From: Bacillus marasmi
Lineage (GTDB): Bacteria; Bacillota; Bacilli; Bacillales; Cytobacillaceae
Reading direction: 5' to 3'
Length of the DNA: 64,000 bases
NCBI RefSeq assembly: GCF_902168435.1
Contig: NZ_LR656168.1
Coordinates: 186,001 to 250,000 of the forward strand
Shown here: one piece after another, positions 43,465 to 52,983 of the stretch
Numbering within the stretch: the first letter of the stretch is position 1
Layout: the number at the start of each line of letters is the position of its first letter
Notes under the pieces: model-generated
The model's database searches: none
Told to the model about the DNA's origin: nothing
Seen by the model: only the letters and a program-made list of their open reading frames with translations
Translations under genes and position numbers: made by a program

Positions 43465-45423
43465 CTAGTTCACAACTTCACTCTTCAACTGACTCCCATA
43501 CAATCCATAATAAAACCCACGCGCAGCAAGCAGTTCATCGTGATTTCCGCGTTCAATCAAACGCCCTTGATCGAGCACCAAAATTTGATTTGCTCTTAAC
43601 ACCGTATTCAAACGGTGAGCAATCACAAAGCTCGTTCGGCCTGCCATTAGCCGCTGTAACGCCTCTTGAATCTTAACCTCGGTAATTGTATCAATATTAC
43701 TCGTTGCTTCATCCAAAATTAATATTACCGGGTCAATCAAAATTGCCCGCGCAATCGCCAATAGTTGCTTTTGCCCTTGGCTTATCCCGCTACCATCTTG
43801 CTTCAAAACCGTATCATAACCTTCTGGAAGTCTAGCAATAAAATCATGAGCATTAGCGAGGCGAGCAGCCTGCTCCACCTCTTCATTAGTAGCATCCAAG
43901 CGTCCATAACGAATGTTCTCCCGAATCGACGTCTCAAATAACACCGAATCCTGAAGCACAAACCCTAGTTTGCTGCGGAGCCAATCCCGCTTATAACTCT
44001 TAATACTACGATCATCAATCAAAATGCTGCCACCATCAATCTCATAAAACCTAGCGAGCAAATTTATAATTGTTGACTTACCTGCTCCAGTTGGCCCGAC
44101 CAAAGCAATCATCTCACCAACAGAAGCATGAAAACTTATATCAGAAACAGTATCGCCTTCTTTTTCATAGGAAAAAGAAACATTACGAAATTTTACATCA
44201 CCAGCAATCTGCCCTGCAAGCCCACTCGCCTTAGCCTTAGCATTTGCATTTGCATTAGCACTAGAACCATCAAAATCCAACTCTTCATCCGCAGCTTCGA
44301 CGCGTTCATCTAAAATTTCAAACACTCGCTCCGCACCTGCCACCGCCGATAACAGTGTGTTAAATTGATTTGCTAAATCATTCAAAGGTCGAGTAAACTG
44401 GCGAGAATACTCCACGAATACAACAATTACACCGATTGTAATCATTCCTTTTAACGCGAGAACCCCGCCGACTCCAGCGATAATCGCAAAGCTTAGATTA
44501 TTTAGTACATGCATTAACTTTGGAATAAAGCCTGAAATTGTCTGAGCCCAAAAGCCTGACTGCTTCAGCATCTCATTTCGCTCCATGAACTCACTGATCA
44601 CTTTTTTCTCTTGCGAAAAAGTCTTTACAATGCGTTGTCCAGAAATGGTTTCTTCAATAAATCCGTTCAGAGCACCTAAATTACGTTGCTGCTCTTTAAA
44701 TGCGCGCCCGGTACGATTGGTAATCCACTTCATCCCTGCAAACATTAACGGAACAATCACTAATGTAATAGCTGTTAATATCGGGCTTAACCAAAGCATG
44801 ACCGACACAGAGCCTATTAACATCAGAATACTGGTCGAAATTTGAATTACAGAGCTATTTAAGGTTGAACTAACATTTTCAATATCGTTGGTCACCCTAC
44901 TCATAATTTCCCCGTGCTGGCGCTTATCAAAATATCCAATCGGTAAGCGATGTAGCTGTTTGAATAAATCGACCCGCATGGAATAGACCGTCTTTTGAGC
45001 GATTCCGATCATCCAATAGTTCTGCAGAAAGCTGGTTGCTGCATATAAAACATAGACTACAACCAAGCTTAACAATAACGTCACGAACCCATCGGTTTCC
45101 CGAGTCACGATAAAATGGTCAATCGCTCGACCGACTAGTACCGGACCTAACAAACCGAGACCAGTCGAGACTACTACCATTAATAAAACTAAAACAAATA
45201 GCGCTTTTTTTCTAGATAAATAGGCCCATATCCGTTTAACGGTTGAAAACCAGTTTGCCGGTTTTGCACCTTTTGTCATTCCATGGTGCATACCGCCGCC
45301 ATGTGGATGCATTTTCGGTCCTTGGTTCGCCGCCCCCTGGTAACTCTGCGACACAACACGTTCATTCTTTTCTTCATTACTCCCCTTCGAATATTGAAAG
45401 GGCTTTTTCAGTTCATCGAACAT
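43465..45423 (-). CDS. ABC exporter half-transporter, catalytically canonical subunit
   Basis: A 652-residue type-I ABC exporter with six helices then a nucleotide-binding domain: Walker A VGPTGAGKST, signature ISQGQKQLLAIARAI, Walker B VILILDEATSNID with catalytic Glu, switch His in VIAHRLNT. Two low-complexity parts are unusual: a His/Gly/Met-rich N-terminal tail (MHPHGGGMHHGM) and an NANANAKAKA linker ahead of the ATPase domain. It overlaps the upstream half-transporter gene by 11 bp; together they form a YfiB/YfiC-like heterodimer, probably exporting drugs or lipids. Confidence 0.9.
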   Translation of the reverse strand: MFDELKKPFQYSKGSNEEKNERVVSQSYQGAANQGPKMHPHGGGMHHGMTKGAKPANWFSTVKRIWAYLSRKKALFVLVLLMVVVSTGLGLLGPVLVGRAIDHFIVTRETDGFVTLLLSLVVVYVLYAATSFLQNYWMIGIAQKTVYSMRVDLFKQLHRLPIGYFDKRQHGEIMSRVTNDIENVSSTLNSSVIQISTSILMLIGSVSVMLWLSPILTAITLVIVPLMFAGMKWITNRTGRAFKEQQRNLGALNGFIEETISGQRIVKTFSQEKKVISEFMERNEMLKQSGFWAQTISGFIPKLMHVLNNLSFAIIAGVGGVLALKGMITIGVIVVFVEYSRQFTRPLNDLANQFNTLLSAVAGAERVFEILDERVEAADEELDFDGSSANANANAKAKASGLAGQIAGDVKFRNVSFSYEKEGDTVSDISFHASVGEMIALVGPTGAGKSTIINLLARFYEIDGGSILIDDRSIKSYKRDWLRSKLGFVLQDSVLFETSIRENIRYGRLDATNEEVEQAARLANAHDFIARLPEGYDTVLKQDGSGISQGQKQLLAIARAILIDPVILILDEATSNIDTITEVKIQEALQRLMAGRTSFVIAHRLNTVLRANQILVLDQGRLIERGNHDELLAARGFYYGLYGSQLKSEVVN

Positions 45424-47191
45424 GCTTTACCCTCTCCTCTCCGAACTGGGATTGATAAATTTGCATGTAAAGCTTAGATTCCTCTAACAGCGAAGCATGA
45501 CTGCCGCTGGCAATTAACTTCCCGTCCTCCAGCAACAAAATCAAATCCGCTCCCATTGCGGTACTTATTTTTTGTGTAATAATAAACGTCGTGCAAGCAT
45601 ATTGCTTTATTTCCGCAAGCAATGCAGCTTCTGTCTTCAAATCCAAGGCGCTCGTGCTGTCATCAAATAAAAGGATTTTCGGTTTACGAATCAACGCCCT
45701 AGCGATGGACAGCCGTTGCTTTTGTCCACCAGACAAATTAACACCCTTTTGTCCGATAATCGCATCATATTGCTTAGGTAATTTCATAATCGTATCGTGA
45801 ATTTGAGCTGCCTTTGCCGCAACAATCATGTCCTCAAGCGTGGCATCTTCCTTGCCCCAGGCCAGGTTTTCTTTTATCGAACCAGTAAATAATAAAGATT
45901 CCTGTGGAACATATCCAATTTGCTTTCGTAAGAAATGGGGACTATATGTACGAATATCGCGATTATCCAAATAAATTACCCCTGCGCTCACATCATAAAG
46001 TCGCGGAATCAGCTGGAATAAGGAAGTTTTGCCAGAACCCGTAGCCCCTAACACTGCAATCGTCGCACCTGATTGTGCCTCAAACGAAATATCCTCTAGT
46101 ACAAGACGATTAGAGCTGGCGCCCGAGCGAGCATTATCGCCTGGGTACCGAAATGAAACCATATCAAATTTCACATGACCGCTTATCGAAGCAAGCTCAG
46201 GCTTCTCAGTCTCCGTCTCAGCACTAGTTCGAGCTAACGATTCTGTCATAAGTGCCGGGTCTAGTACCTCTAGGATACGCTGCCCTGATGCCTTTGCTTT
46301 GGAAAAAACAAGAATAATCATCGAAAACATTGATAGCGACGCTGCGATACGTGTACCGTAATTGACGACAGCGACCACCTCACCAACATTCGCACTACCC
46401 GCTTCAACTAGACTACTTCCAAACCACAAAACACCAAGAATACTAATGTTCATCACCATCAATAAAAACGGCATTGTAAAATCAATCAGCCGCAGCGCCG
46501 ACACCGTCCGCTTCATTAATTCATCATTAGCCTGTTGAAATCGCTTCGTCTCATGCGGTCCTCTCAACAACACTTTAATTAAGCGCATTCCGATAAGATT
46601 TTCCCGCATCACACCATTTACATGATCGAGTTTTCCCTGTGAAGCACGAAAAAGCTTACCAGCTCTCGTGAATGCCCATCTTAAAAATAATACCAGTAGC
46701 GGAACAACCGAAACGAGAATGAGAGCTAGCTTCGCATTAACGATAAAGGCCATTATCGTCCCCCCGATGACAAAGAGTGGAGCTCGCATCATGATTCGTA
46801 AACTCATAAATACTGTATTTTGGATTTGTGTCACGTCGTTCGTCAAACGTGTAATTAACGATGAGGCCGGGAAACGTTGGAAATTTTCAAAAGTCATAAA
46901 TTGAACACGTTCAAATAAGCTTTTCCGTAGGTCATACCCAAAACTTTGCCCGGCATGAGCCGCATAAAACGAATTAATAATTCCTGATGCAAAGGATAGA
47001 ATGGAAATCCCCACCATAATTCCGCTCCAGGTTAATACAACTGAAATGTCTTTTGTGACTATGCCCTCATCAATGATTTTGACCATAAAAAATGGTAAAG
47101 TCAGCTCGACTACAAGCTCGAACAGCATAAAAAAAAGCGCAACCGCTACCGCTACCTTGTATGGAAATAAATATGATAAAAGCTTTTTCAC
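45413..47191 (-). CDS. ABC exporter half-transporter, degenerate-site subunit
   Basis: A 592-residue type-I ABC exporter. Walker A LGATGSGKTS and signature LSGGQKQRLS are intact, but Walker B reads ILLFDDSTSALD, with Asp replacing the catalytic Glu, and the switch region reads IITQKISTA, lacking His. That is the classic degenerate site of a heterodimeric exporter whose partner is the gene at 43465-45423. The start is GTG with TTGGAGG upstream. Substrate unknown. Confidence 0.9.
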   Translation of the reverse strand: MKKLLSYLFPYKVAVAVALFFMLFELVVELTLPFFMVKIIDEGIVTKDISVVLTWSGIMVGISILSFASGIINSFYAAHAGQSFGYDLRKSLFERVQFMTFENFQRFPASSLITRLTNDVTQIQNTVFMSLRIMMRAPLFVIGGTIMAFIVNAKLALILVSVVPLLVLFLRWAFTRAGKLFRASQGKLDHVNGVMRENLIGMRLIKVLLRGPHETKRFQQANDELMKRTVSALRLIDFTMPFLLMVMNISILGVLWFGSSLVEAGSANVGEVVAVVNYGTRIAASLSMFSMIILVFSKAKASGQRILEVLDPALMTESLARTSAETETEKPELASISGHVKFDMVSFRYPGDNARSGASSNRLVLEDISFEAQSGATIAVLGATGSGKTSLFQLIPRLYDVSAGVIYLDNRDIRTYSPHFLRKQIGYVPQESLLFTGSIKENLAWGKEDATLEDMIVAAKAAQIHDTIMKLPKQYDAIIGQKGVNLSGGQKQRLSIARALIRKPKILLFDDSTSALDLKTEAALLAEIKQYACTTFIITQKISTAMGADLILLLEDGKLIASGSHASLLEESKLYMQIYQSQFGEERVKHVR

Positions 47192-47324
47192 GAAAAAACC
47201 TCCAAATGTACCTTATCGTTCCTTAAAAAAAGATATCTATTTTCCAATTATATGATTACAACAATACTCCTTTTCATGATATATCTTTTAAGATTTTTTT
47301 GAAAATGAATTGCCTGTATGGAAA

Positions 47325-47361
47325 AATAAAAAAACCAATAAGCCTAACGCCTATTGGTTTT
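47325..47361 (-). terminator. Terminator of yisL
   Basis: On minus AAAACCAATAG ... TTATTGGTTTT followed by a T run. Confidence 0.8.
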
Positions 47362-47365
47362 GTGA

Positions 47366-47716
47366 TTATAGATAATCCATTCCTAAAGGAAGCATCATTC
47401 CAAGCAATAATACTGCAACAAATGAAAGTACAAACGCAATCCACATCGGACCTGTCGGTTTTCCTTTTGCCTGCCAGCTAATCAACATTTCAAATACCCC
47501 AATTACGACAATACCGACGATTAGCTTTAGGATATAAAGAAAGGTAATTTCGTTTAATCCGAAGAAAATCATTATGCCAGTTGCAAAAATAAGTATATAT
47601 GAAGTTCTTAAGATCATTTGTAAAACCTTAGTATTCTTACCTTGAGATTGTAAAACAACAACTACAATAAACAATATTAATGCGAGTAACATTGAAGTTA
47701 AATGTGCGTGAATCAT
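47366..47716 (-). CDS. yisL: YisL-family membrane protein (UPF0344)
   Basis: A 116-residue protein with four helices, beginning MIHAHLTSMLLALILF and containing RTSYILIFATGIMIF, characteristic of the UPF0344/YisL family. The function is unknown. AGAGGGAAC precedes ATG. It lies 22 bp downstream of the response regulator gene and may be cotranscribed with it. Confidence 0.85.
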   Translation of the reverse strand: MIHAHLTSMLLALILFIVVVVLQSQGKNTKVLQMILRTSYILIFATGIMIFFGLNEITFLYILKLIVGIVVIGVFEMLISWQAKGKPTGPMWIAFVLSFVAVLLLGMMLPLGMDYL

Positions 47717-47737
47717 CTAGTTCCCTCTTTCTTATTC

Positions 47738-48430
47738 TTAATAATCAATGAAGCGGTACCCCGCGCCCCAAACTGTTTCAATATAAACTGGATTGGAGGG
47801 ATCCTGCTCAATTTTTTCACGGATTTTACGAATATGAACTGTTACGGTCGATACATCTCCCGCACTATCAAATCCCCAAATCCTTTCAAACAAATGGTCT
47901 TTACTAAAAACTTGATTCGGATGCATCGCCAAAAAGCTTAACACATCAAATTCTTTAGTTGTAAAAGTGACCTCTTTGTTATTAACGAATACCCGTCGTG
48001 AAGAAGCATCAATCGTCAAACCACGAATATACAGTTCATGAGATTCAGGCTTTTGCCTAGACATTAGACGCTCATACCGAGACAGATGCGCCTTCACTCG
48101 AGCAACCAATTCATTTGGACTGAACGGTTTGACCAAATAATCATCCGCACCAAGCCCAAGCCCACGTACCTTATCAATCTCTTCTTTTTTAGCTGTCACT
48201 AATATAATCGGGATATCCTTTACGCTACGAACTCGTTTACAAATTTCAAAACCATCAATAATCGGCAGCATGACATCTAGTAGGATTAAATCAAAATCAC
48301 CCGAGAGCGCCAATTGCAGTCCATGATCGCCTGAAAAAGCTGCTTCTACTTCAAACCCATTTATCTCCAAGTAATCACGCTCGAGCTCTGCGATACTTTT
48401 TTCATCCTCAACGATTAAGATTTTTTTCAT
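47738..48430 (-). CDS. OmpR-type response regulator
   Basis: A 230-residue regulator with a receiver domain (ILIVEDEKS, phospho-acceptor Asp in DLILLDVMLP, Lys in DDYLVKPFSPNEL) and a winged-helix DNA-binding domain (FTTKEFDVLSFLAMHPNQVF, VTVHIRKIREKIE). It overlaps the kinase gene by 4 bp, so they form one two-component system. Its position after an ABC transporter operon suggests that it controls that transporter or senses its substrate. Confidence 0.93.
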   Translation of the reverse strand: MKKILIVEDEKSIAELERDYLEINGFEVEAAFSGDHGLQLALSGDFDLILLDVMLPIIDGFEICKRVRSVKDIPIILVTAKKEEIDKVRGLGLGADDYLVKPFSPNELVARVKAHLSRYERLMSRQKPESHELYIRGLTIDASSRRVFVNNKEVTFTTKEFDVLSFLAMHPNQVFSKDHLFERIWGFDSAGDVSTVTVHIRKIREKIEQDPSNPVYIETVWGAGYRFIDY

Positions 48431-49899
48431 AAACTCACCTGCTTTGCTCCCGTTTCAGTTGGTAATGAAATTGTAATTTTTGTACCTAGCCCCTGTTTGC
48501 TTTCAGCTCGAATCGAGCCACCGTGCTCCTCAACAATCATTCTGGCAATCGATAAACCAAGTCCACTACCGCCGGTTAGCTTACTTCGCGAATGATCAGC
48601 ACGATAGAATTGGTCAAATATATACGGAAGAGATTCCCCGGAAATGCCTGGACCATTATCAGCAATACTGATTTCAAGCCGTGATGGTTTAGAACAAAGA
48701 GAAACTTTAAGCTCTTTTACATCCTTATCCATATATTTCACACTATTGGTTACAATATTCGCTAACACACGCTTAAATTTATCGCGGTCTATTTTCACTT
48801 GACTAGCCTGGTAATTATCACAATTAAAGTTAACATGTACGCCCTTTTCCTCTAAATCAAAGCTCAATTCTTCAATAAAATCAGACAAATAATTTTTTAT
48901 ATCAATCCTGTCAAATTCGAAAGGTAATTTCCCTAAGTCTAATTTTGAAAATAGAAATAGCTCGTCAATTAGTCGGTCCATGTCAACTGATTTTGCATAA
49001 ATAGTCTGGATATAACGGTCCTGTTTTTCAGGTGTATCAGCAATGCCATCTCGAATACCTTCAACATAACCTTTAATCGAAGTAATTGGCGTTTTTAAAT
49101 CATGAGAAATATGAGCAATTAATTCCTTGCGATTTTCCTCGTACTGCTTTTGAATGGCAAATGATTCATTTAAACGCTGCCTCATTTCCTCAAACGCCTG
49201 TGTTAATTCACCAATTTCATCATTCTTTTTAGGCGTAATCGAATGATCTAAATCACCATTTTTTATCGATTGCGCCGCAGCTTTTAGGCGGTCAATCGGT
49301 TTAATAATACTCCTAGATACAAAGTAAGCTAACAAGCCATTAGTAGCAACTAATATAAGCAGACACAGCATAATCAAAATCGGGAAAAATGTTTTCACAA
49401 AATGGTTCCACGGACTGGCATCCTTCATCACAAAGATTGATATTTCACCACCATCTTGTTCATAAAAATCATGCTGCTTTATCGCATAAGATCTATCTCC
49501 AACCTCTTCCAAATTGCGCATTGCAGTGGTTGTTCCAAACGTTGGTAAATCTGCTATTTTCAAAGCTTGGACATTTGCGGATGAAAACAGGATATCGTTA
49601 TTTTTTCGAATAATTAACCCTGCATTAAAGTCATGAAGTCGCTCGTCAACCGATGTTAGATAAGCTTCTGTCATTAAGCCCTCAGGATCTACTACTGATT
49701 TTTGCTTCAATTCATAGTAAATTTGTGTATCCTCCTGCATTACATTATCCCTGCTATGACTTTCCGGTAATAAAGTCGTAACTTCCTTAATATCCCCGAG
49801 AAATAGCACCGAAAGAATTCCTGCTGCAACACAAAACAGGATGCTCGGAACAATAATCATTGCAAGATTTGATAAAATAAGACGGAGCTTAATTGACAT
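48427..49899 (-). CDS. Sensor histidine kinase
   Basis: A 490-residue kinase with two helices flanking an extracytoplasmic sensor of about 130 residues, a HAMP domain (SRSIIKPIDRLKAAAQSI), HisKA with the phospho-His in ELIAHISHDLKTPITSIKGY, and an ATPase domain (ISIADNGPGI, GGSGLGLSIARMI). AAAGGTGAC precedes ATG. It follows the ABC permease gene by 17 bp. Signal unknown. Confidence 0.92.
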   Translation of the reverse strand: MSIKLRLILSNLAMIIVPSILFCVAAGILSVLFLGDIKEVTTLLPESHSRDNVMQEDTQIYYELKQKSVVDPEGLMTEAYLTSVDERLHDFNAGLIIRKNNDILFSSANVQALKIADLPTFGTTTAMRNLEEVGDRSYAIKQHDFYEQDGGEISIFVMKDASPWNHFVKTFFPILIMLCLLILVATNGLLAYFVSRSIIKPIDRLKAAAQSIKNGDLDHSITPKKNDEIGELTQAFEEMRQRLNESFAIQKQYEENRKELIAHISHDLKTPITSIKGYVEGIRDGIADTPEKQDRYIQTIYAKSVDMDRLIDELFLFSKLDLGKLPFEFDRIDIKNYLSDFIEELSFDLEEKGVHVNFNCDNYQASQVKIDRDKFKRVLANIVTNSVKYMDKDVKELKVSLCSKPSRLEISIADNGPGISGESLPYIFDQFYRADHSRSKLTGGSGLGLSIARMIVEEHGGSIRAESKQGLGTKITISLPTETGAKQVSL

Positions 49900-49916
49900 A
49901 AATAGTCACCTTTCCA

Positions 49917-50654
49917 TTATGCTTCTTTATTTTGAAAGATATGATAGCCGGTTGCTAAAAACAGAGTAGCAGCCGAAATTAAGTAAGTAATCGTCTGAAT
50001 AACCCATTTCATCGATACATCACCAATCCATTGCATATACCAATCAAGATAAGCGGAAGGCAATAGATATAAAATCCCCGGGAAAGCATATGGCACGAAA
50101 ATCATCGCTATATAAACAATGATTAATGTTGAAATGGCGACTACACTTGATTTCATCGGAAGTGCGAGTAATACAGCTAACGCCGTTAACACAAATAATG
50201 GTACCCACGAAACAAGAAATGCCGATAAGCTTAAGCCGATGTCTGCAAATCGGAAGCTTTGATCAAATATCATACTGCTAATCGCAACCGTTAGCCATGC
50301 TAGCAGTAATTGCACCAAAACCAGTAAACTGATTGCAGCAGTTTTCGAAATAAACAATTCAATTCGATTGATTGGACGAATCGGTAACAGCGTTCCTCTT
50401 TCGCCTTCTCCGGTAAATAGCTCAGCTGCCGCGATAAAAATAAACAAAGGCATGAGCACCTTAATGAGCAAATCAAGTATCATAAAATTAATATTTAAAG
50501 AAGGAAGGGCCATCCAGTCAGTAATAAACATTTTATTTACTAATAACTTAACGATAAAAGGCAGCAGTCCTGCCACTGCAAGGAATACCTTCGTAATTCG
50601 CTTCGCCAATAGCTTTTCCAGCTCATTCTTTATATTAGCTCCTACTGGATTCAT
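49917..50654 (-). CDS. ABC transporter permease
   Basis: A 245-residue ABC-2-like permease with six predicted helices (ABC2-type, with FTGEGERGTLLPIRPINRIEL after the second helix, a motif seen in such permeases). It overlaps the ATPase gene by 20 bp. It probably exports or removes a peptide, lipid or antibiotic together with the ATPase at 50635-51354. GGAGGAAGG precedes ATG. Confidence 0.85.
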   Translation of the reverse strand: MNPVGANIKNELEKLLAKRITKVFLAVAGLLPFIVKLLVNKMFITDWMALPSLNINFMILDLLIKVLMPLFIFIAAAELFTGEGERGTLLPIRPINRIELFISKTAAISLLVLVQLLLAWLTVAISSMIFDQSFRFADIGLSLSAFLVSWVPLFVLTALAVLLALPMKSSVVAISTLIIVYIAMIFVPYAFPGILYLLPSAYLDWYMQWIGDVSMKWVIQTITYLISAATLFLATGYHIFQNKEA

Positions 50655-51354
50655 GGGATCCTTCCTCCACCTTTTTAATATATAGCTCCTCTAATGATGG
50701 CTCATTTGAATCACTATGAGAGAGTTCACCATTGATTAAAAAGCAGAAACGGTTGCATAACCGCTCCATCTCAGAAATGTGATGACTTGAAATTAGAAAC
50801 GTCACATCAGATTCGCTTGCCAGCTGACTGATTGTTTTTCGAAATAATAGCAGACCATCTATATCAAGACCATTTGTTGGCTCATCGAGAATAATCAACT
50901 TCGGTTTAGAGATTAATGCCGTCGCAATCCCAAACCGCTGCTTCATACCCATAGAATAGGAAGAGATTTTTTCATATTTATATGGAGTAAGTCCGGTCAA
51001 TTCCAACACTTCGTCAATGGACGTCTCTGGAACGTCAGGATAAAAACGCAATGCCATTTTTAAATTTTGGAAGGCTGTCATGTTATCATACATCATGCCC
51101 TGGCCAATGCAGGCTCCTACATTGCGAATCGCCCGCTTATATTGCTCTTCAATATCGTGACCAAATAGCTCTATTTTCCCTTGGTCGGGTTTTATCAGGC
51201 CAGTCAAACATTTAAGCAATGTCGTTTTGCCCGCACCGTTCGGACCAAGTATTCCTACTACATCACCTTGTCGAACGGTAAGATTAATATTCTTAATTCC
51301 TCTTCCATTTGCGTATTGCTTGGTTACTCCAGTTAACTCGACTGTTTTTTCCAA
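50635..51354 (-). CDS. ABC transporter ATP-binding protein
   Basis: A 239-residue ATPase with Walker A GPNGAGKTT, signature SSYSMGMKQRFGIATAL, Walker B LIILDEPTNGLD and switch His in SSHHISEMER. The start is TTG with GGAGGTGATGAC upstream. It is the first gene of a four-gene transport and two-component operon (ATPase, permease, kinase, regulator). Confidence 0.92.
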   Translation of the reverse strand: MEKTVELTGVTKQYANGRGIKNINLTVRQGDVVGILGPNGAGKTTLLKCLTGLIKPDQGKIELFGHDIEEQYKRAIRNVGACIGQGMMYDNMTAFQNLKMALRFYPDVPETSIDEVLELTGLTPYKYEKISSYSMGMKQRFGIATALISKPKLIILDEPTNGLDIDGLLLFRKTISQLASESDVTFLISSHHISEMERLCNRFCFLINGELSHSDSNEPSLEELYIKKVEEGSHESSRS

Positions 51355-51469
51355 GTCATCACCTCCATTGCTTTTTTATATCAGTGGTAATTGGGTATTG
51401 GGTATTGCGTATGAGAGCCTTTATCAATAAGCGCTGTAAGTAGCCTAATTATTTTCTTTAGTGGAAAAT

Positions 51470-51795
51470 AGGTCACTTATGCAGCCTTTAAGTGCCCTCT
51501 TTTTCTGTCGTTCTCGAAATTAGGGCACTTATACCGTCTTTAAGCGCCCTCTTTTTCGGCTGTTCTCAAAATTAGGGCTCTTATACCGTCTTTAAGCGTC
51601 CTCTTTTTCTGTCGTTCTCGAAAATAGGTCACTTATGCAGCTTTTAAGCGCCCTCTTTTTCTGTCGTTCTCGAAAATAGGTCACTTATGCAGCCTTTAAG
51701 TGCCCTCTTTTTCTATCGTTCTCGAAATTAGGGCACTTATACCGTCTTTAAGCGCCCTCTTTTGATTCTCATTTCAAAAATAGGTCACTTATGGC
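51470..51795. repeat. Tandem array, 6.3 units of 52 bp
   Basis: Units at 51470, 51522, 51574, 51626, 51678, 51730 and a partial one at 51782, spaced exactly 52 bp. The unit starts AGGGCACTTATACCGTCTTT, goes on AAGCGCCCTCTTTTTCTGTC and ends GTTCTCGAAATT. Within each, AGGGC-CTTA can pair with TTAAG-GCCCT. Two unit types alternate (AGGTCACTTATGCAG and AGGGCACTTATACCG). Confidence 0.93.
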
Positions 51796-51817
51796 GATGA
51801 ACCCTATTATTAATAGC

Positions 51818-52675
51818 TTACATACCGTGGCCGCCATGTTTTACTTCAAGCATTTCGACTTTGTCTGCTGGAATTTCCACTGGTGAAACAGTTGTTTTAT
51901 TGTAATCTTTCACATCTAATTTCATATTTAAAGCTAATTCATGTGTTTTACCTTGCTTATCTTTTCCAGTTACAATTGCTTTTACTGTTTGCTTTTCAAT
52001 AATATTTTGTGCGTTAACTTCGGCAGTTAAATTAATTTGCTTAACCGTAATATCATGATCTAGAGCTGGAATAGTTGGTGTTAAATGGAACTGCGAACCA
52101 TCAGTTTCCATACGATCTTGAAGCATAACAGAGTGTTTAATCATTAAAGAGCTTAGAGCATTGGCAGCTAGCGGTATTTCTTTTCCTGTTAAATCTAATT
52201 CAACAATCTTAACACCCGCTTTTGTTTCGTCAACAGTGATTTGCTGCTGTAGGTTTTTGGTCAATACATCAACTAAATTTTCCATATCATCCTGAAGTTC
52301 AAGGCTTGCTTCACTGTGTGGATTTTTAGCTTCCATTTTATAAATAACATCTTCACCGGCTTTAGTAACAAACCAAGCTCCATCCTGCTTGTACATATTC
52401 ATCGTGCTTTTTTCGTTCTCATTAGCCGTTTCAGTTGTCATAGCGCTAACTTCTTTAGAGACATCTGTCTTGTATTGAGAATTCATGGAAAACAATGATG
52501 CTTCATTATCAAGAAGATTAAAGCTCATTTCCATCGTGGCACTATCCGCTTGATGTGTTTGTTTTAATGCTGATTTATAAAGCTCATACCCTGATGTGTT
52601 GGCAGAGATTGAATAAACACTTCCAAGTAAAATCGCACCGCTTAATCCGATTACACCCAAAGTTTTCTTTTTCAT
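51818..52675 (-). CDS. Secreted protein of unknown function
   Basis: A 285-residue protein with a clear signal peptide (MKKKTLGVIGLSGAILLGSV then YSISA) and no lipobox cysteine or further membrane segment. The rest is hydrophilic with alternating beta-strand-like stretches (VKIVELDLTGKEIPLAANAL, HDITVKQINLTAEVNAQNII) and ends GGHGM. I recognise no family; the fold could be LolA/LppX-like, but that is a guess. GGAGGAAGG precedes ATG. It lies upstream of the ABC/two-component operon on the same strand, separated by the tandem array. Confidence 0.75.
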   Translation of the reverse strand: MKKKTLGVIGLSGAILLGSVYSISANTSGYELYKSALKQTHQADSATMEMSFNLLDNEASLFSMNSQYKTDVSKEVSAMTTETANENEKSTMNMYKQDGAWFVTKAGEDVIYKMEAKNPHSEASLELQDDMENLVDVLTKNLQQQITVDETKAGVKIVELDLTGKEIPLAANALSSLMIKHSVMLQDRMETDGSQFHLTPTIPALDHDITVKQINLTAEVNAQNIIEKQTVKAIVTGKDKQGKTHELALNMKLDVKDYNKTTVSPVEIPADKVEMLEVKHGGHGM

Positions 52676-52773
52676 GCTTCCTTCCTCCGATCAATTATTT
52701 ATCTTACATATACAGACTACATCGGAGTTCTAAATGCTATATAAACATATTCTTAAATATTTCTTAAATCGAA

Positions 52774-52930
52774 AAGCGGAAGCGGCTTGGTCAGCCCCGA
52801 CAAGCTTAAGACGAGCTGGCCGAAAGGTCGTACTTTGACCTTTTGGACGGATTGGCTTAAGACTTCGAGGGGCTAGCCGCTGCAGCTAGACAAATCGAAA
52901 AGCGGAAGCGGCTTGGTCAGGGGCGACGGG
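52774..52930 (+). repeat. GC-rich palindromic repeat, one full copy and the start of a second
   Basis: GAAAAGCGGAAGCGGCTTGG to GCCGCTGCAGCTAGACA is the same element as the array at 10335-10709 in the opposite orientation, followed by the first 30 bp of another copy ending GGGGCGACGGG. Confidence 0.8.
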
Positions 52931-52952
52931 CGCATTTACAATTTATTAGACA

Positions 52953-52983
52953 ATAAAAAACAGGGAAGTTTTGTACTTCCCTG
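52953..52983 (-). terminator. Strong minus-strand terminator with no gene before it
   Basis: On minus CAGGGAAGT-ACAAA-ACTTCCCTG followed by TTTTTTATT: perfect 9-bp stem. No protein gene lies upstream on this strand, so it marks the 3' end of a non-coding transcript. Confidence 0.85.
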
